A DNA stretch of 64,000 nt from Pseudorasbora parva (GCF_024679245.1 NC_090196.1:8086861-8150860), one strand, 5' to 3'. Positions 32,676-45,622 are shown, counted from the first letter of the stretch. Notes: a model not told the origin generated them from the sequence alone. Made by a program: numbers and translations.

Positions 32676-33463
32676 AGGTGGGGTAAGTGCTTTCTGGTTT
32701 CCGTTGTTGTTATTTCAAATCACCAAAACAAACACGCCCCTACCCCCAAAAAGGGTCTCGCTCCTATTTTGATAGCTCCGCCCCCACACATACGTAACCC
32801 AGGCCACGACTATGGCAGAATCTGCGTGTTACTAATCCAGGTCGAATATTCAATGAAAAAGTAAATATCCATCACAAAAACACAAACCGTTCTCATGAAA
32901 AACTCGATAGAACACGAGCCGAAGGTCCAACTAATGAACATATTACAATTATGATAAGATTAGAGTTATAGCGATCACAAAAACACAAACCGCTCTCATG
33001 ACAACTCGATAAGCTCGATAGTCCAGCTAACAACATATTACAATTATGACCGGATAAGGGTTATATATATCATGAAAAGATGAAACAAGCATATATGAGT
33101 ATAGTATCTTACTTTTGGGAGACATTTTGTGAGCTGATGCTTGAAACTTGCAATTTAGATACTCTATACGGTGTGGAAATGAACGGGTCTTTATCATCGC
33201 TGAAGTGAGCGACAATACGATTGCAAATGACAAAAAAGCGAACATGATAAACGAGTATATTCAAGCAAAAGCCAGCATATATTAGTTCTCGGCTAATGTC
33301 CGTCGTGTGAACCGTGTGTTTTAAATAATGAAGTGCACTGAGCCTCTCTTCTTACCATCAATAGTAGACACGCCCCTTACTTGCTGATTGGCTACAAGTT
33401 TGTTATTGCACTCGGCCTGAGTCCGTTTTGTAAAACGGTTTTGAAATAACACTTACCCCACCT
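32676..33463. mobile_element. TTAA-flanked MITE, 788 bp
   Basis: TTAA at 32672-32675 and 33464-33467 surrounds near-perfect inverted ends AGGTGGGGTAAGTG and CACTTACCCCACCT. Confidence 0.9.
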
Positions 33464-33467
33464 TTAA

Positions 33468-34141
33468 ACTGCTAAATGGGACCTTTTTGAGTCAAAATGT
33501 TCATTGAAAAAAAAGCTGATTGAATTGTGAAGTAGGCATTACATACTTGTTTGCTACAACATTGACTAAATAGCTATTTGGCTAGTGATGTTGTGATGCT
33601 TTATTGGCTGATTTTTGTATGATCTCAATGCTGGTCCAGACCTGTGTCTTTTTCTAGGATTTTATATAGTATTGTGAGGCTACATTAAGTTTTAAACCCC
33701 TATGACATCTCTGTTGCAGAGGAGAGAGGGACTCAACTTGCATTATATCTTTTATGCTTTATCTTTCTCTGGTTAAATAGGCCTTTGTGGCTGCTTGATG
33801 TGAGCGAGGGCATGATTAACCTTCACAGAACAGCTCAGTGCTACCACATGTGCCTGGAGACACTACATTCTCTGGACTGTTTCTCTTCCTCTTCCAGCAG
33901 AAATCAGAAATCATAAAACATTGATGTGTATTCAAGACATATTTTAGATCTGTATTGCTTAGTTTGTGTACAGTAGTACACAACATGCAATCTCTAAGTA
34001 AAAAAAGGTGGCAAAGTCTGATTAAGTGGTGGCTGTGCTTTAATATTAAATTAACATAATCTTAATTTATGGTATGGAAGATTTTGAAAGTCGTATGTCG
34101 TAATTAGTGTTGAGTACTACCGTTAGTTTAACCCTGCCTGC
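33468..34141. other. No gene recognised
   Basis: Unique-looking sequence with no inverted ends or coding signal recognised. Confidence 0.4.
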
Positions 34142-35494
34142 AATGTAAACCCTAACACTCAAAATAATTAATTGGTTTAAGTAGAGCCAACTCAAAGTAA
34201 ACAAATTAGTTAAATCAAATGAACTTATCTGAGTATTTAGAAGTATAAATAGTATATTTTTCTTTTGAGTTCACAAAACTGACACATTTTGAGTAATCTC
34301 AATTGTTTCATTGTTTTGAGTTTTATGAACATTTATTTAGACTTTCTTAGAATTAACTAAAACTGGGCTGGGATTTCTATTTCCCAGCATGTTTTGGGAT
34401 GACACTCAAAAAGGGAGAGTAAAATTAAGTGTTGTATAATGTTTTTTTGTGCAAGATTAATGTTAAGTGAGAGAGTTAGTTGTGTTTAATGCTTTGCTAT
34501 GTTAGTTTAGAAGAGTTTATGTTATGTTGTTTTTTGGGGGGGTGTTACTATCATAGTGACGAGTGGAGCATGAGATTAGTTTGCGAACTGGGCTGCGTTC
34601 AGCCCCAACAAAACGTTGCAAAACATTTTAAATGGAAGCGGTGGTGCATTGGACTGATGACGCAGGAGTTGCAACTATGGCAGCTGAGATGGCCATTCTT
34701 TGTGTTTAAAAAAATATATAAAAAATTCATAGCCTGGTGAAATCTGTATAAACACATGTTTAATACTGCAAAACACGCTCAATGTTACAGTCGATCACTG
34801 CCCTTGCCGTCCTGAATAAAAGAGTGCAGGGATTTGTAGAAACTGGGGTTCCTAATTATTATGACCCAACATTTGCCTCGCATTTCAGGATGAAAAGACA
34901 AACATGTCTTCTAATATCTTCAATTTGTAAACGACTTTACTTGGACCCATTGTGCGAGCTGTCTCTTTAACACAGCACAGTTTATGTTGCTGCTGATTTG
35001 GCTGACCTTTTTGACACACCCACCAAACAAGACAAAACGTATCTCAAACCCCGTTTCCAGGAAACATGACGTTCAACCCGGAAACCGTAGCAAAATGTTG
35101 TGCAGCGGTTTGAGCTTGAACATGCCCCTGATATACAGTATGTTAAACGTATTATAGTTGCTGTACTCATTCAGCAAGTGTTATGCTATTAAGTTAAGTT
35201 ATGCTATTGCTACCAAAGCTACCAACTAGCAAGGTAGAATTGATTGAATTAGCTAGTTAAAGCTAGCCAAGTAGCCACTACTAAAAATACTTAAGTTGAT
35301 CATTTTAATTTAAATGAATCAATTAGCTTACTCAAATATTTGAAGTTAAGAGCAATTAAAATATATGATAATAAAATAAATCTGCAAGTTCAACTTACTT
35401 AAACATTACATTTCTTGACGTAAAAATATGATATAACTGATTGCCTCAATTTATTTATTTGAATTTTTTTTGCAACTTATTCGGGTTTACAGTC
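34142..35494. mobile_element. Probable MITE with GTAAACCC/GGGTTTAC ends
   Basis: AATGTAAACCCTAACACTC on the left and AACTTATTCGGGTTTACAG on the right are inverted, and the subterminal AACTTAC/GTTAA-rich sequence is similar on both sides. TSD not resolved. A left-end relative begins near 36692 (CACTGAAAACCCTAATAAGT). Confidence 0.5.
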
Positions 35495-35514
35495 TGGTTT
35501 AAATGTTTGAAAAC

Positions 35515-35678
35515 GATTAACAGTTGAAAAGTAATCAAAAAGTAATCAAATGTAATCAGTTACTTTAAAAGTAATTGAAATAGTACACTACTTATTATAT
35601 TTTAAGTAATTTAACTTATAATCTGTAACCTATTAATTTTCCATATTACATCTCCAATCTGTAACCTTCCCAACACTG
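35515..35678. mobile_element. hAT end fragment
   Basis: Repeated GTAATC/AGTTACTTT words end with GTAACCTTCCCAACACTG, the same type of terminus as at 16474. Confidence 0.6.
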
Positions 35679-37289
35679 CTTTTTGTATTTCTGACATACT
35701 CGACATGTTGGAGCAACATCTGACAACACAACCAATGGATTTGGAACATTCGTTTTGACACATCCAGTATAGACCGACACAAGCCCTTGGAGTTTTGGTG
35801 CGAAGCGAGGCAACAATGTGCAATGGTGTAAAGAGCTAGAACATTGCATAATTTGCTGCGTCTCGAGCATGACACGGCATTCTAAAAATGCACTGTGCAA
35901 GTTAAAAGAAGTTATACTTAAAAAAAGAATTCACTAGACCTTCAGTTTTTTTCATTCCACTGAACTGCATCTGGCATTTGTAAATGCAAAAACATGTTCT
36001 GTGCGAATGGCTCCTAAGTTTGGAAGTAAACTAAAAAAAAAAAAAAACAGTCCTTCAGACCCACTACCTTACAGCCTTATGCAATTGTTCTGTAGTGTGT
36101 TGTTTCTTCAGTGGAACACAAAAGGAAAAATTTGGAAGATTGCCTCTCATGCCCTTTCTCATAAATACTTTTCACTAACAATTTTGTGTGTAAGTTTGTA
36201 TGGGGATGAACTACTTCTTTGATATAACTTACCTTCACTTGTAAGTGTGAGACACACACTTCTCTCCCTGTTTAACGCTGAACGGTAAACGTGGCTGTGT
36301 GTGAGAGTGTTAAAATCACTTCTGTCTGTTTGAGTAGTGGGTTGGAGATAAATGGGTCCCTTTGTGTGTGGTGATGAGAGGCTGGACTTCATTCACGGGG
36401 TTTGGAGTCCGGCCCTCCGTCCTGTGCCTTAACAAACCTAACACTCATCTGAGTGCCAAGTACTGGTCTGACCATAACTGTGTTTATGTGTGTTTGTATG
36501 TAAGGGCGTCTGTGCTGTGCATACCTCATTCTGATGAGACTTCCTCCCTTCTGTGAGAGGACTAGTTTGTTTGGTAGGAAGTGTTTAGCCTGCCTCAGCC
36601 CTTCAAGAGGGGAGTTTCATTGAATTTGATGGAAATGTTTCGCTTTCCCAGTCCGGGTTGCAGGGCAACGGTTTGGTAATGGCAATGCACTGAAAACCCT
36701 AATAAGTTGATTTAACTCAATGGATATGAGTAAACTCGCTCCCTCAATTCAATTGAGTAATGGAGTCTCCCAAAACTTGTATATTTAAGTTCAGTTAACT
36801 TGGTGCTCATGTTCACTGTACTTAAATTAAGTTCACCAAACTGGGTACAGCAGAAGGTCAGTACACCATGCTGGGTACAACCAATCAAAATATCCCCATG
36901 GGTCCCAACATGCATTGTGGCATGAATAAATTATGCATGTGAATTGAAACAGAAATAAAGTCAATCTGGTTAGTTATAAGTTAGTTCACATATTATAGTT
37001 TGATTTAGTAACTTACGAATTTTTACTTACCAAATTTAATATTGCACACCATGAATAAATATCTTGATTTGAATTAGCAACAGACGAGGCGAAGCCATGC
37101 AAATAAGAGGAGAGAAGTTGAACTGGGAGGAAGGAGGAAAGACAAGATGTGAAAAGAGATAGATGAGTTTATTACTCAAAAAACAGAAAGAAAAAAAGGG
37201 ATAAGGGGTGCTTCTAAATATCCCTCCTCATTTCCTTGCTCCTCCAGCGTCCTCCAACCTATGACCTGGAAATTGATCGAAAATAACAA
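35679..37289. other. Mostly unrecognised; MITE end near 36692-37010
   Basis: 36692-36880 resembles the left part of the element at 34142 (AATAAGTTGATTTAACTCAA). No coding sequence is supported. 37290-37297 (CAAATGAC) is the TSD of the next element. Confidence 0.4.
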
Positions 37290-37297
37290 CAAATGAC

Positions 37298-37639
37298 TAG
37301 GCCTATCGCGATAGTCGATAAATCAATTAATTGCGCGATAAAAAAAATGAGCTCGATAATTTTTCCGGCTGCGGTAATTGCCATTTGCATGCTTTTTTGT
37401 TTTCCTTGTCTCTCTCGTTGACTGCGCGCACCTCGTCCATATGGGGAGGTGTTTATACTCGACGCGCAGACCGGGTGCGGCGTGATGAGACGTCATTCTC
37501 GGCCAGCAGATTCGTCTGGAACTTGTGGCTCTTTGGTTGCGGAGCCACACGCAAAGTTACGAAATTTGACGTGCACAACGGCAATCGAATTTCTTGGCCA
37601 ATTTATCGTCCAGGAAAATTTGTTATCGTGACAGGCCTA
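37298..37639. mobile_element. hAT MITE, 342 bp, perfect 8-bp TSD
   Basis: The ends TAGGCCTATCGCGATA and TATCGTGACAGGCCTA are inverted. CAAATGAC flanks at 37290-37297 and 37640-37647. Confidence 0.92.
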
Positions 37640-37934
37640 CAAATGACAGCAGAATTATATCAAAGCACAAAAAAATTCAAGAAACAAGTTCTAATACTAT
37701 ACAACAAATAATATTAAATAAAATATGGAGGAAAAAAATGTTTGTGGAGGTTGAAACTATTACAATATAAATAGTTATCTCAAATGTTCAAGAATCCTGA
37801 CTAAATCCAGCGGTGCAGAGTCATCATTAATTGATGACGTTTTGAAGTGACGCTAAAGGGTGCGAGGGTATATCATTTCACTTGATTCAATTCATCCGTC
37901 CTCACGTCTTTTCCTTGCGTCTTTCCCTCGCATC

Positions 37935-38700
37935 CTGAAGTGGTAGCGATGAGACGCGAGGAAAGGAAGCTAGGAAAGGAAACGAGGATGCGCAAATAAG
38001 AATTGAGAAGCACCCAAAGAGCCGAGACAAGAAGGGAGGAGTCAAATACGGGGAGGGGAGAGCAATCAAGAGATAAGGAGTCAAAAAATAAGGAAAAGAG
38101 CGTGGAGAGAAACCAAAGATGAGGAGACAAGAGATGAGAAGCAAAGCAAGCGTTCAATGAGTGATTGATTTCATGAGTGAGCAATAAACATTGAACTATG
38201 GAAATGAGAGGAGGTGAAGCATAGAGAAATGAGGAGTAGAAGTGGGTTAAATGTGAAGACGAGATGAAAGAGCAAAGGAGAGACAAGGCAGGGAGAGAGA
38301 GAAATGAAAACCGATAGTTGAAAGAGAAGGAGAGGAGCTCAGACGATAAGTGAGAGTATGCTTGGAGAAGTCAAAACATGATACATGAGAAACAGAGAAG
38401 GAAGGGAGATGAGACGACAGAAGAGGCGATGAGAGAAGTCAAAAGATGAGGGGTTAAGAGAAGTCCCAAAGGACGTGGCGTGCAATGCTCGACAAATATC
38501 GACAAGATGAGAGGAAAAGCAGAGAGACGAGGAGAAGGGGTAGGTAGACAGAAGAGCAGAAGAAAGGAGCTAAGATGAGACATGAGTAGAGGAGTCGAAA
38601 GATGAGCAAGACAAGAAGATATGCAGAGAGGAGAGACAAGTGAGGGGAATGAGGACGGGAGAGGCGAGAAAAGAAGCTGGGACAAAACTTCAGGAGACAG
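37935..38700 (+). repeat. Long purine-rich (A/G) tract
   Basis: The plus strand is overwhelmingly A and G with recurring GAGGAGA, AAGGAG and GAGACAAG words but no fixed period. Open frames on the minus strand (Ser/Leu/Pro-rich) are a by-product of the pyrimidine bias. The segment at 37800-37935 (CCTCGCATCCTG and its surroundings) may be part of the same repeat. Confidence 0.75.
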
Positions 38701-38780
38701 GATGAGCGGATAGTCCTTGTTCTTCTTCACCCCAAAGAGCATATCAGCCATAATTTTGCCACTGGCAAGACTAAACAAAC

Positions 38781-40214
38781 AGCATAAACAAACACATTAG
38801 CCATCTGCTCTGCTTGTCTCTGAAAAAAACAAAAAAACATTCACTTTTCGATTCCGCCATCAGAGAAGCAAAGTGTTTTCAAGCTACTAATCGTTATTTA
38901 ATCAAGCTTACTGGCTTGATCTGCTTATATTCAATTAATTTAATCCACTCTATCCAAAGAGCCATGGCAAACTGCACACTGAGAGGGACATATCTGCACT
39001 CCAGCAAACTGACCCTCTTTACTGCGTCTCAGAGGGCTGGCGAGATGTGAATGGGCACAGTCAAGCATGTGTTATGTGGGTGTGTGTTGCTGCCTGTTAA
39101 GCTGTGCGAGTGTGTGCAGTGAGGTATGTGTACCGCCCAGGGGGATGTGGGACTCCTGGCCCGTTGCCTATGACCCAGATTACAGGAAATTAAGGAGATT
39201 TTAGGAGCTCACTCTTCTGGCCTGCTGCGCTGCATTATCAGAATCTGCTCCTGGAAATAGACGCAGCAGGACGGAGCAGTGGACTTGGCAAAGGGATGCA
39301 CTGGCACTCAGTACTCCCTCTCTTTCTCTGGAGGAAATGTTTGATGGAGCGAGTTCTGCCTGTGCTACTTTTAAGTGTTGGTCAAAGGACATGATACGTC
39401 GGATAAGTTTTTAAGATGGCTTGTCAAGTTAAAAATACATTTAGTTCATATATGTGTCCCCTGCGTTCTGTTCCATCACGGTCCATCACTTGCGCTGCTT
39501 GCGAATATAAGAACGCATCTGCAAACAGAACATCGAGTGCCGTTTCAAACCGAAAATGACCATGTACAGTGTTCATTCACAGTTGCTGTTCCAACTTGGA
39601 TCACAAGGTACGGCCCAAAATGTCAATGATCAGAACAATTAAATAACGTTTGATTTATAAATAGTTGATGTCATGGAATTATTCATTCATGGAATTATTA
39701 TTCATAAATTACATTCCCAAAATAAAAAGGTTGCCGCGCATAACACCGCCCAAGACACATAAACCAACTTATTAGAAAGCCAACACATAAGTTTACAGTT
39801 CAAGACTCAGACAGTTCATTACTCATACTGTTATTAACATTGAGATATATATGCTCAAACAATTTGATATATATATAATATAATATATAAAAATATATTA
39901 AGAATATATTTTTTTAAGTATATAAAAGTCTTTGTATAAAGAAACTCATAAACTCAATGAAGCTGAAGCCACAAGTCTCTTGAGGAAACAAGTCTCTAAA
40001 ACATGTCATAAATCTTTAAAACTATCAATTTTATGAAACATTTTGTTAGACCCATGTCATGTGAGTTTTTAGAGAAGGTTTATTAGATGCTAATAAAATA
40101 TTGTATTGCCCTGTAAACAGCCATTTGCAGTTTATTGTCTAATGTCTGGCGAGGCAAACTGCCTTTTTCCCGTTTCTATTGTTACACTCGACTAACTTTT
40201 CACACCTCTGCCAA
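38781..40214. other. No gene recognised
   Basis: Unique-looking mixed sequence with a TA-rich patch near 39840-39930. No inverted ends or coding features are supported. Confidence 0.4.
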
Positions 40215-40281
40215 TATGAGACCCTTATCCCTTCGTTAGGGGGGTCTCAATTCTCTTTTGGCTGAAGTGGTAGGGGTAGAG

Positions 40282-40807
40282 TAGCCTGACAAGCCAGACC
40301 CACATCAAGATGTTTGGTCTGGAAACTCACCATAGACGGGGCTCAATCCGAGGGGCGGGATAAACGGCTGTCTTTCAAACTCCCTCTGCGAGCGATAGGA
40401 TAGCGCTACACCAACCAGAACAACGAAGGTGAAACAGAGCTCGTTGACAGATTAAACATTCGCCGTATCCGGTCGGCTAAACTACGAACACATCTTCCCT
40501 TTTTAAGAATGACATCAGTGCCGTTCTTTGTCCTTTTCTCAGAGAAAAGCTTAACTCCAAGTCTTCCAGAGTTGCGGTCAAAGCTGATTCGAAAGACCGC
40601 CGTTCGCCAGTTTCTGTGTTTACTAGAAGCACGCAAACACAACTCAGCCGTCGTCATTATGGCCCCGCCCACCGACTCTATACACGATGTGACTGGCCCG
40701 GCAAGAGTTTGGCGTTTACAGCTCAGAAGGGTATTGAGAGTTGCTAGACGACACTCGCGGGCAGATTAAATTTGCTGCCGCTAGGGTGCGTCTAGATTTC
40801 TAGGCTA
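40282..40807. mobile_element. hAT-type MITE, 8-bp TSD
   Basis: TAGCCTGACAAGCCAGACC on the left and TTTCTAGGCTA on the right are inverted at the tips. GGGTAGAG (or GGGGTAGA with a one-base shift) flanks both sides. A truncated relative is at 62273-62477. Confidence 0.7.
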
Positions 40808-40974
40808 GGGGTAGAGCCCTTCAAACAAAGATTTTTCGGGACCACACTATGAGCGAAGGGTATAATGAATTCCTCTGCATACACAGACTACCGTGCTGCT
40901 AGCGATGCTGCAACTCGGGATCGATCACTTATGTGTTGCCTGGAGTGATGTGAACTAATAATTAAAAATGAATA

Positions 40975-42582
40975 CAGTGCCCTGCGAAAGTATTCGGCCC
41001 CCTTGAACTTTGCAACCTTTTGCCACATTTCAGGCTTCAAACATAAAGATATAAAACTGTATTTTTTTGTGAAGAATCAACAACAAGTGGGACACAATCA
41101 TGAAGTGGAATGCAATTTATTGGATATATCAAACTTTTTTAACAAATCAAAAACTGAAAAATTGGGCGTGCAAAATTATTCGGCCCCTTTACTTTCAGTG
41201 CAGCAAACTCTCTTCAGAAGTTCAGTGAGGATCTCTGAATGATCCAATGTTGACATAAATGACTAATGATGATAAATAGAATCCACCTGTGTGTAATCAA
41301 GTCTCCGTATAAATGCACCTGCACTGTGATAGTCTCAGAGGTCCGTTTAAAGCGCAAAGAGCATCATGAAGAACAAGGAACACACCAGGCAGGTCCGAGA
41401 TACTGTTGTGGAGAAGTTTAAAGCCTGATTTGGATACAAAAAGATTTCCAAAGCTTTAAACATCCCAAGGAGCACTGTGCAAGCGATAATATTGAAATGG
41501 AAGGAGTATCAGACCACTGCATATCTACCAAGACCTGGCCATCACTCTAAACTTTCAGCTCATACAAGGAGAAGACTGATCAGAGATGCAGCCAAGAGGC
41601 CCATGATCACTCTGGATGAACTGCAGAGATCTACAGCTGAGGTGGGAGACTCTGTCCAAAGGACAACAATCAGTCGTATACTGCACAAATCTGGCCTTTA
41701 TGGAAGAGTGGCAAGAAGAAAACCCTTTCTTAAAGATATCCATAAAAAGTGTTGTTTAAAGTTTGCCACAAGCCACCTGGGAGACACACCAAAAATGTGG
41801 AAGAATGTGCTCTGGTCAGATGAAATCAAAATTGAACTTTTTGGCGACAATGCAAAACGTTATGTTTGGCGTAAAAGCAACACAGCTCATCACCCTGAAC
41901 ACATCATCCCCACTGTCAAACATGGTGGTGGCAGCATCATGGTTTGGGCCTGCTTTTCTTCAGCAGGGACAGGGAAGATGGTTAAAATTAATGGGAAGAT
42001 GGATGGAGCCAAATACAGGACCATTCTGGAAGAAAACCTGATGGAGTCTGCAAAAGACCTGAGACTGGGACGGAGATTTGTCTTCCAACAAGACAATGAT
42101 CCAAAACATAAAGCAAAATCTACAATGGAATGGTTCAAAAATAAACATATCCAGGTGTTAGAATGGCCAAGTCAGAGTCCAGACCTGAATCCAATCGAGA
42201 ATCTGTGGAAAGAACTGAAAACTGTTGTTCACAAACGCTCTCCATCCAACCTCACTGAGCTCAAGCTGTTCTGCAAGGAGTAATGGGCAAAAAATTCAGT
42301 CTCTCGATGTGCAAAACTGAAAGAGACATACCCCTAGCGACTTACAGCTGTAATCACAGCAAAAGGTGGCGCTACAAAGTATTAACTTATATTTAACAAA
42401 ATTTTTCAGTTTTTGATTTGTTAAAAAAGTTTGAAATTTCCAATAAATTTCGTTCCACTTCATGATTGTGTCCCACTTGCTGTTGATTCTTCACAAAAAT
42501 GTACAGTTTTATATCTTTATGTTTGAAGCCTGAAATTCGGCAAAAGGTCGCAAAGGGGGCCGAATACTTTTGCAAGGCACTG
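40975..42582 (+). mobile_element. Nearly complete Tc1-type transposon, 1608 bp
   Basis: TA flanks at 40973-40974 and 42583-42584. The tips CAGTGCCCTGCGAAAGTATT and GTGCCTTGCAAAAGTATTC (inverse of the right end) begin inverted repeats of about 200 bp, the IR/DR arrangement of fish Tc1 elements. The transposase gene lies in between with two premature stops. Confidence 0.92.
41366..42283 (+). pseudogene. Tc1 transposase, two premature stops, catalytic core intact
   Basis: The start MKNKEHTRQVRDTVVEKFKA is followed by TGA at codon 21 (41426-41428), after which the frame stays open to TAA at 42281-42283. Without the first stop this would give a little over 300 residues. The family normally continues for about 40 more, and matching codons do follow (WAKNSVSRCAKL). 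Both HTH units (KISKALNIPRSTVQAII and DELQRSTAE...RTTISRILHKS), the PRPG linker and the DDE residues are visible: Asp in VLWSDE, Asp in QQDNDPKH and Glu in PDLNPIENLW. No frameshift is seen, so decay is recent and consists of point changes. Translation from a downstream start would lack the first helices. Confidence 0.9.
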
Positions 42583-43175
42583 TAATAGTTAAAAATATAT
42601 ATCTTGTCATCCTTAATAACGCAGTCGGTATTTATATAGCACGTATCGTCTGTAAACACTCGCGTCTCCAAGGTAACAACTGACTCATAGCCTATGTATT
42701 ACATTGCAAAGAGCTCCGTTATTGCAGCACCACAGTAGAAAACAAAACCATATCCGTAGCGGCCGGCTCGGATAGGCACGGAATGGAACGGTTAATGAAC
42801 AAGTAAAACAGTTTGGCATGTTGGAAAAGCAGCTTCACCAGTCTTGTATGTTCTGTATCATTCTGTATTGTCTTAGGAAACTCGATAGCTCGTACGGTTT
42901 TGAACTGAGTAATTTGTTATACGTTCTCACGCCTGATTTATGTTAGATATAGCCTACACTTCACTGCTGTTCATACTGGTTAAATATTACAGAACACTAA
43001 TAAAAGAAACGGGGTATGATGATGTGATGGCGTGTAATGGTGTAGACTAGTAGTGGTGTCTTAAGGGGAATATTTCACCCCTACGCCTTGCCACTCTGTT
43101 TCAAGGGGCAAGAGGAAAGGGTAGGCATAGGTGTAAGTGAAGGGGTATAAAATAAAATTGGGACTGGGCCTTAAT

Positions 43176-43419
43176 CTTTATTATTCTTTTATCATTATTC
43201 GTTTATGTTGTATTCATCCATTATTAGCCTTTATTCTGGCATTACATGGCTTGCCCATCTACACCACTATGATCCTGCTATACATCGATCCACCTATTAT
43301 CTAAAGTCTTTTTTACAACGCTCTTTCAGTTCTTCAGGTTGCATAATTCAGTTGGAAATTAATATAAATTATATTTTGTAGAAGAAATTGCATACTTTTG
43401 GATTAAGAGCCACTGCATC
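43176..43419. other. No gene recognised
   Basis: Short unrecognised spacer. Confidence 0.35.
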
Positions 43420-43665
43420 TATATGTCAACGCAAATAAACCGGAGCAGACGTGAATAAATATCAATTAAGAAATTAATGTCACTGCAACCTAGTTTTATC
43501 ATAAACAGTGGTCAAATATAGTCTTAAATGTTTCTAATGATGTTCAGTTTGTCCAGACCAAGTAAGAGTGTGATGTTTTAACATGCAGGGAATGTTGAAT
43601 AACAATAATCTGGGTCCATCAGTGATCTTTGTACGCAAAGGGGTTAAAAGCGTACTCTTTGACAT
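43420..43665 (-). repeat. Inverted copy of the THAP-repeat interior
   Basis: Its reverse complement matches 1338-1540: TTAACCCC, then ACAAAGATCA, ATGTTAAAACA, TCTGGACAAACT and CACTGTTTATGATAAA in the same order. Divergence is moderate. Confidence 0.7.
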
Positions 43666-44745
43666 CAACTCTTGAGGATAGTTAAAGGTTTTGGGCATAT
43701 TATTGTGGTGCTATCAGACAATCAGCATTGCCAGGATGTTAATGTCCTATGGATCTACACAGTGATTAGTCGCATGACATTTACAGCTCAGGTGACTAGC
43801 TCAAAACAACCTACGTTGTGCAATATCCTTTGCATTGTTATCTTACAGACGACAACATTGTTAAAATGATCCTCATTTACATGGATTCATGAAAAAAATG
43901 ACTAAAATGCTATATTATTCTAGCCAGGCCAGTAGTTGGCGATGTCAGTTTTGAAGTGCTACGTGCCTATAGACTGAACACGTAATACGAATGTCACCGT
44001 TTTCACAAATGTACGTTTTTGTAGTTTACACAGAGACGATAATGCTTTTGTTTTTTAAAAAAAACTGTAAATTGTAAGCTGTTTGCATTTGCAGGCCACC
44101 AAAATGCTGTTGTTGTGTAAATGAACAGCCTAAACACATTTTTATTTGAAAACGGTGTATTGTAAACAGACCCTTAATTAATAGCTTTCTTAACCAGTTA
44201 GTGCTATGCTAGCTAGTAGGCTAAATTGAGATTACCAACTTAAATATCACAAATCTAAATTCCCAGTGGGAATGCTAACAGATTTTACTACTCTAACACA
44301 GGTATTAAAAACCTCCTTGGTCGCCAGTGTGAAGCACACAAAGCAGACTTTTCCTGAAGCACACTTATGATTGACTTCCTCAGTCGTATTTCACCCTCAA
44401 AATTCACTGTAAAGTTAATTGACTAATTAGATCTCGTAGCTCCACTGATGTGTGCAATTAAAACAGTCCCGATCCTGATGTTTAGATTCTTCTGTGACAT
44501 TAACAATGCTTTTCATTTGTTTGCTGTCTTTTTATCTTCCACAGTATTAAATGTTTAGTACAGTGACAATGAAATAAACATAGCTCATTGGTAATTAGCA
44601 TGTCTGCTGGGAATCTGAACAAGATATTTAGGGGTCCAAGCAGCATCCACATTATTTGTGTTTTTATTCTATTTTGGTCTGTTATGCTGTAAGCATTTTT
44701 CATAAAGCCTGCTTTCCTTCTCTCTGTCTGTGGCCAAATGTGATA
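43666..44745. other. Unrecognised; possible MITE 43850-44180
   Basis: CCTCATTTACATGGATTC and AAACGGTGTATTGTAAACAGA resemble the ends of a common fish MITE but I could not confirm inverted ends. No gene is supported. Confidence 0.35.
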
Positions 44746-45444
44746 CGCAATATTGGCAAAAGTTTTGGGACATCTGCCTTTACTTGCACATGGACTTTAA
44801 ATCTTAAGAATAAAGTTTCTTAATTTGTAGGGTTTAATATGGAGTTGGCCCACCCTTTGAAGCTATAACAGCTTCAACTCTTGGGAAGGCTTTCCACAAG
44901 GAGTGTGTTTACCATTCTTCTAAAAGCGCATTTGTGAGGTCAGGCCCTGATGTTGGACGAGAAGGCCTGGCTCGCAGTCTCCGCTCTAATTCATCCCAAA
45001 GGTGTTCTGTCAGGTTAAGGTCAGGACTCTGTGCAAGCCAGTCAAGTTCCTCCACACCAAACTTACTCATCCATGTCTTTATGGAGCTTGTTTGTGCACT
45101 GGTGCACAGTCATGTTAGAACAAGAAGGGGCCATCCTCAAACTGTTCCCTCAATGTTGGGAGCATAAAATTGTCCAAAATGTCTTGGTATGCTGAAGCAT
45201 TAAGAGTTCCTTTCACTGGAATTAAGGGGCCAAGCCCAAACCCCTGAAAAACAACCCCACACCATAATACCCCTTCCAACAAACTTTAAACTTGCAGTCA
45301 GAAGTACCGTTCTCCTGGTAAATGGCAAACCCAGACTTGTCAATCGGATTGCCTTGCAGGAAAGCATGATTTCTCACTCCAGAGAACACGTCTCCAGTGG
45401 AGGGGTATTTGGAGGGACGTCCCAATACTTTTGCCAATATAGTC
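44746..45444 (-). mobile_element. Tc1-like element, internally deleted
   Basis: TA flanks (44744-44745, 45445-45446) and inverted ends CGCAATATTGGCAAAAGTTT and CTTTTGCCAATATAGTCTA. It is the same family as 11758 and 54560. At about 700 bp it has lost roughly half the element. No open transposase frame remains. Confidence 0.85.
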
Positions 45445-45622
45445 TATGTATGCCCCATATACTTCTTCACACATTGGCACCATCTTGGATAATCCAGAAG
45501 TCTTTTTCAATCCTCCCAGTATTTGGTAGAGAAATTCACTGTTTACTGTTAATTTCTTCTTTCATTCCACACCTCTGTTTTTGCTGTGAATCTATGAATT
45601 GCTGTTACATAGACAGGCTTAA

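Larger units (their letters stand above)
40215..43175. mobile_element. Possible outer element split by a MITE and a Tc1
   Basis: GGGTCTCAATTCTC...GTAGGGGTAGAG (left) and, inverted on the right, CCCAGTCCCAATTTTATTTT...ACCCCTTC are similar. Continuity across the nested elements (GGGGTAGAG resumes after 40807) supports a single outer repeat. Its exact ends are unresolved. Confidence 0.4.

Noticed and set aside
34142..35494. Ultra-conserved regulatory element
   Set aside because: The inverted GTAAACCC ends and a relative at 36692 point to a transposon; no evidence of conservation can be drawn from a single sequence.
37873..38778. Ser/Leu-rich proteins on the minus strand
   Set aside because: Low-complexity composition from the purine-rich tract explains the open frames; two frames overlap and neither has a domain.
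40406..40769. Overlapping 80-90-residue frames on both strands
   Set aside because: They are inside the hAT-type MITE 40282-40807, a dispersed non-coding repeat (second copy at 62273).
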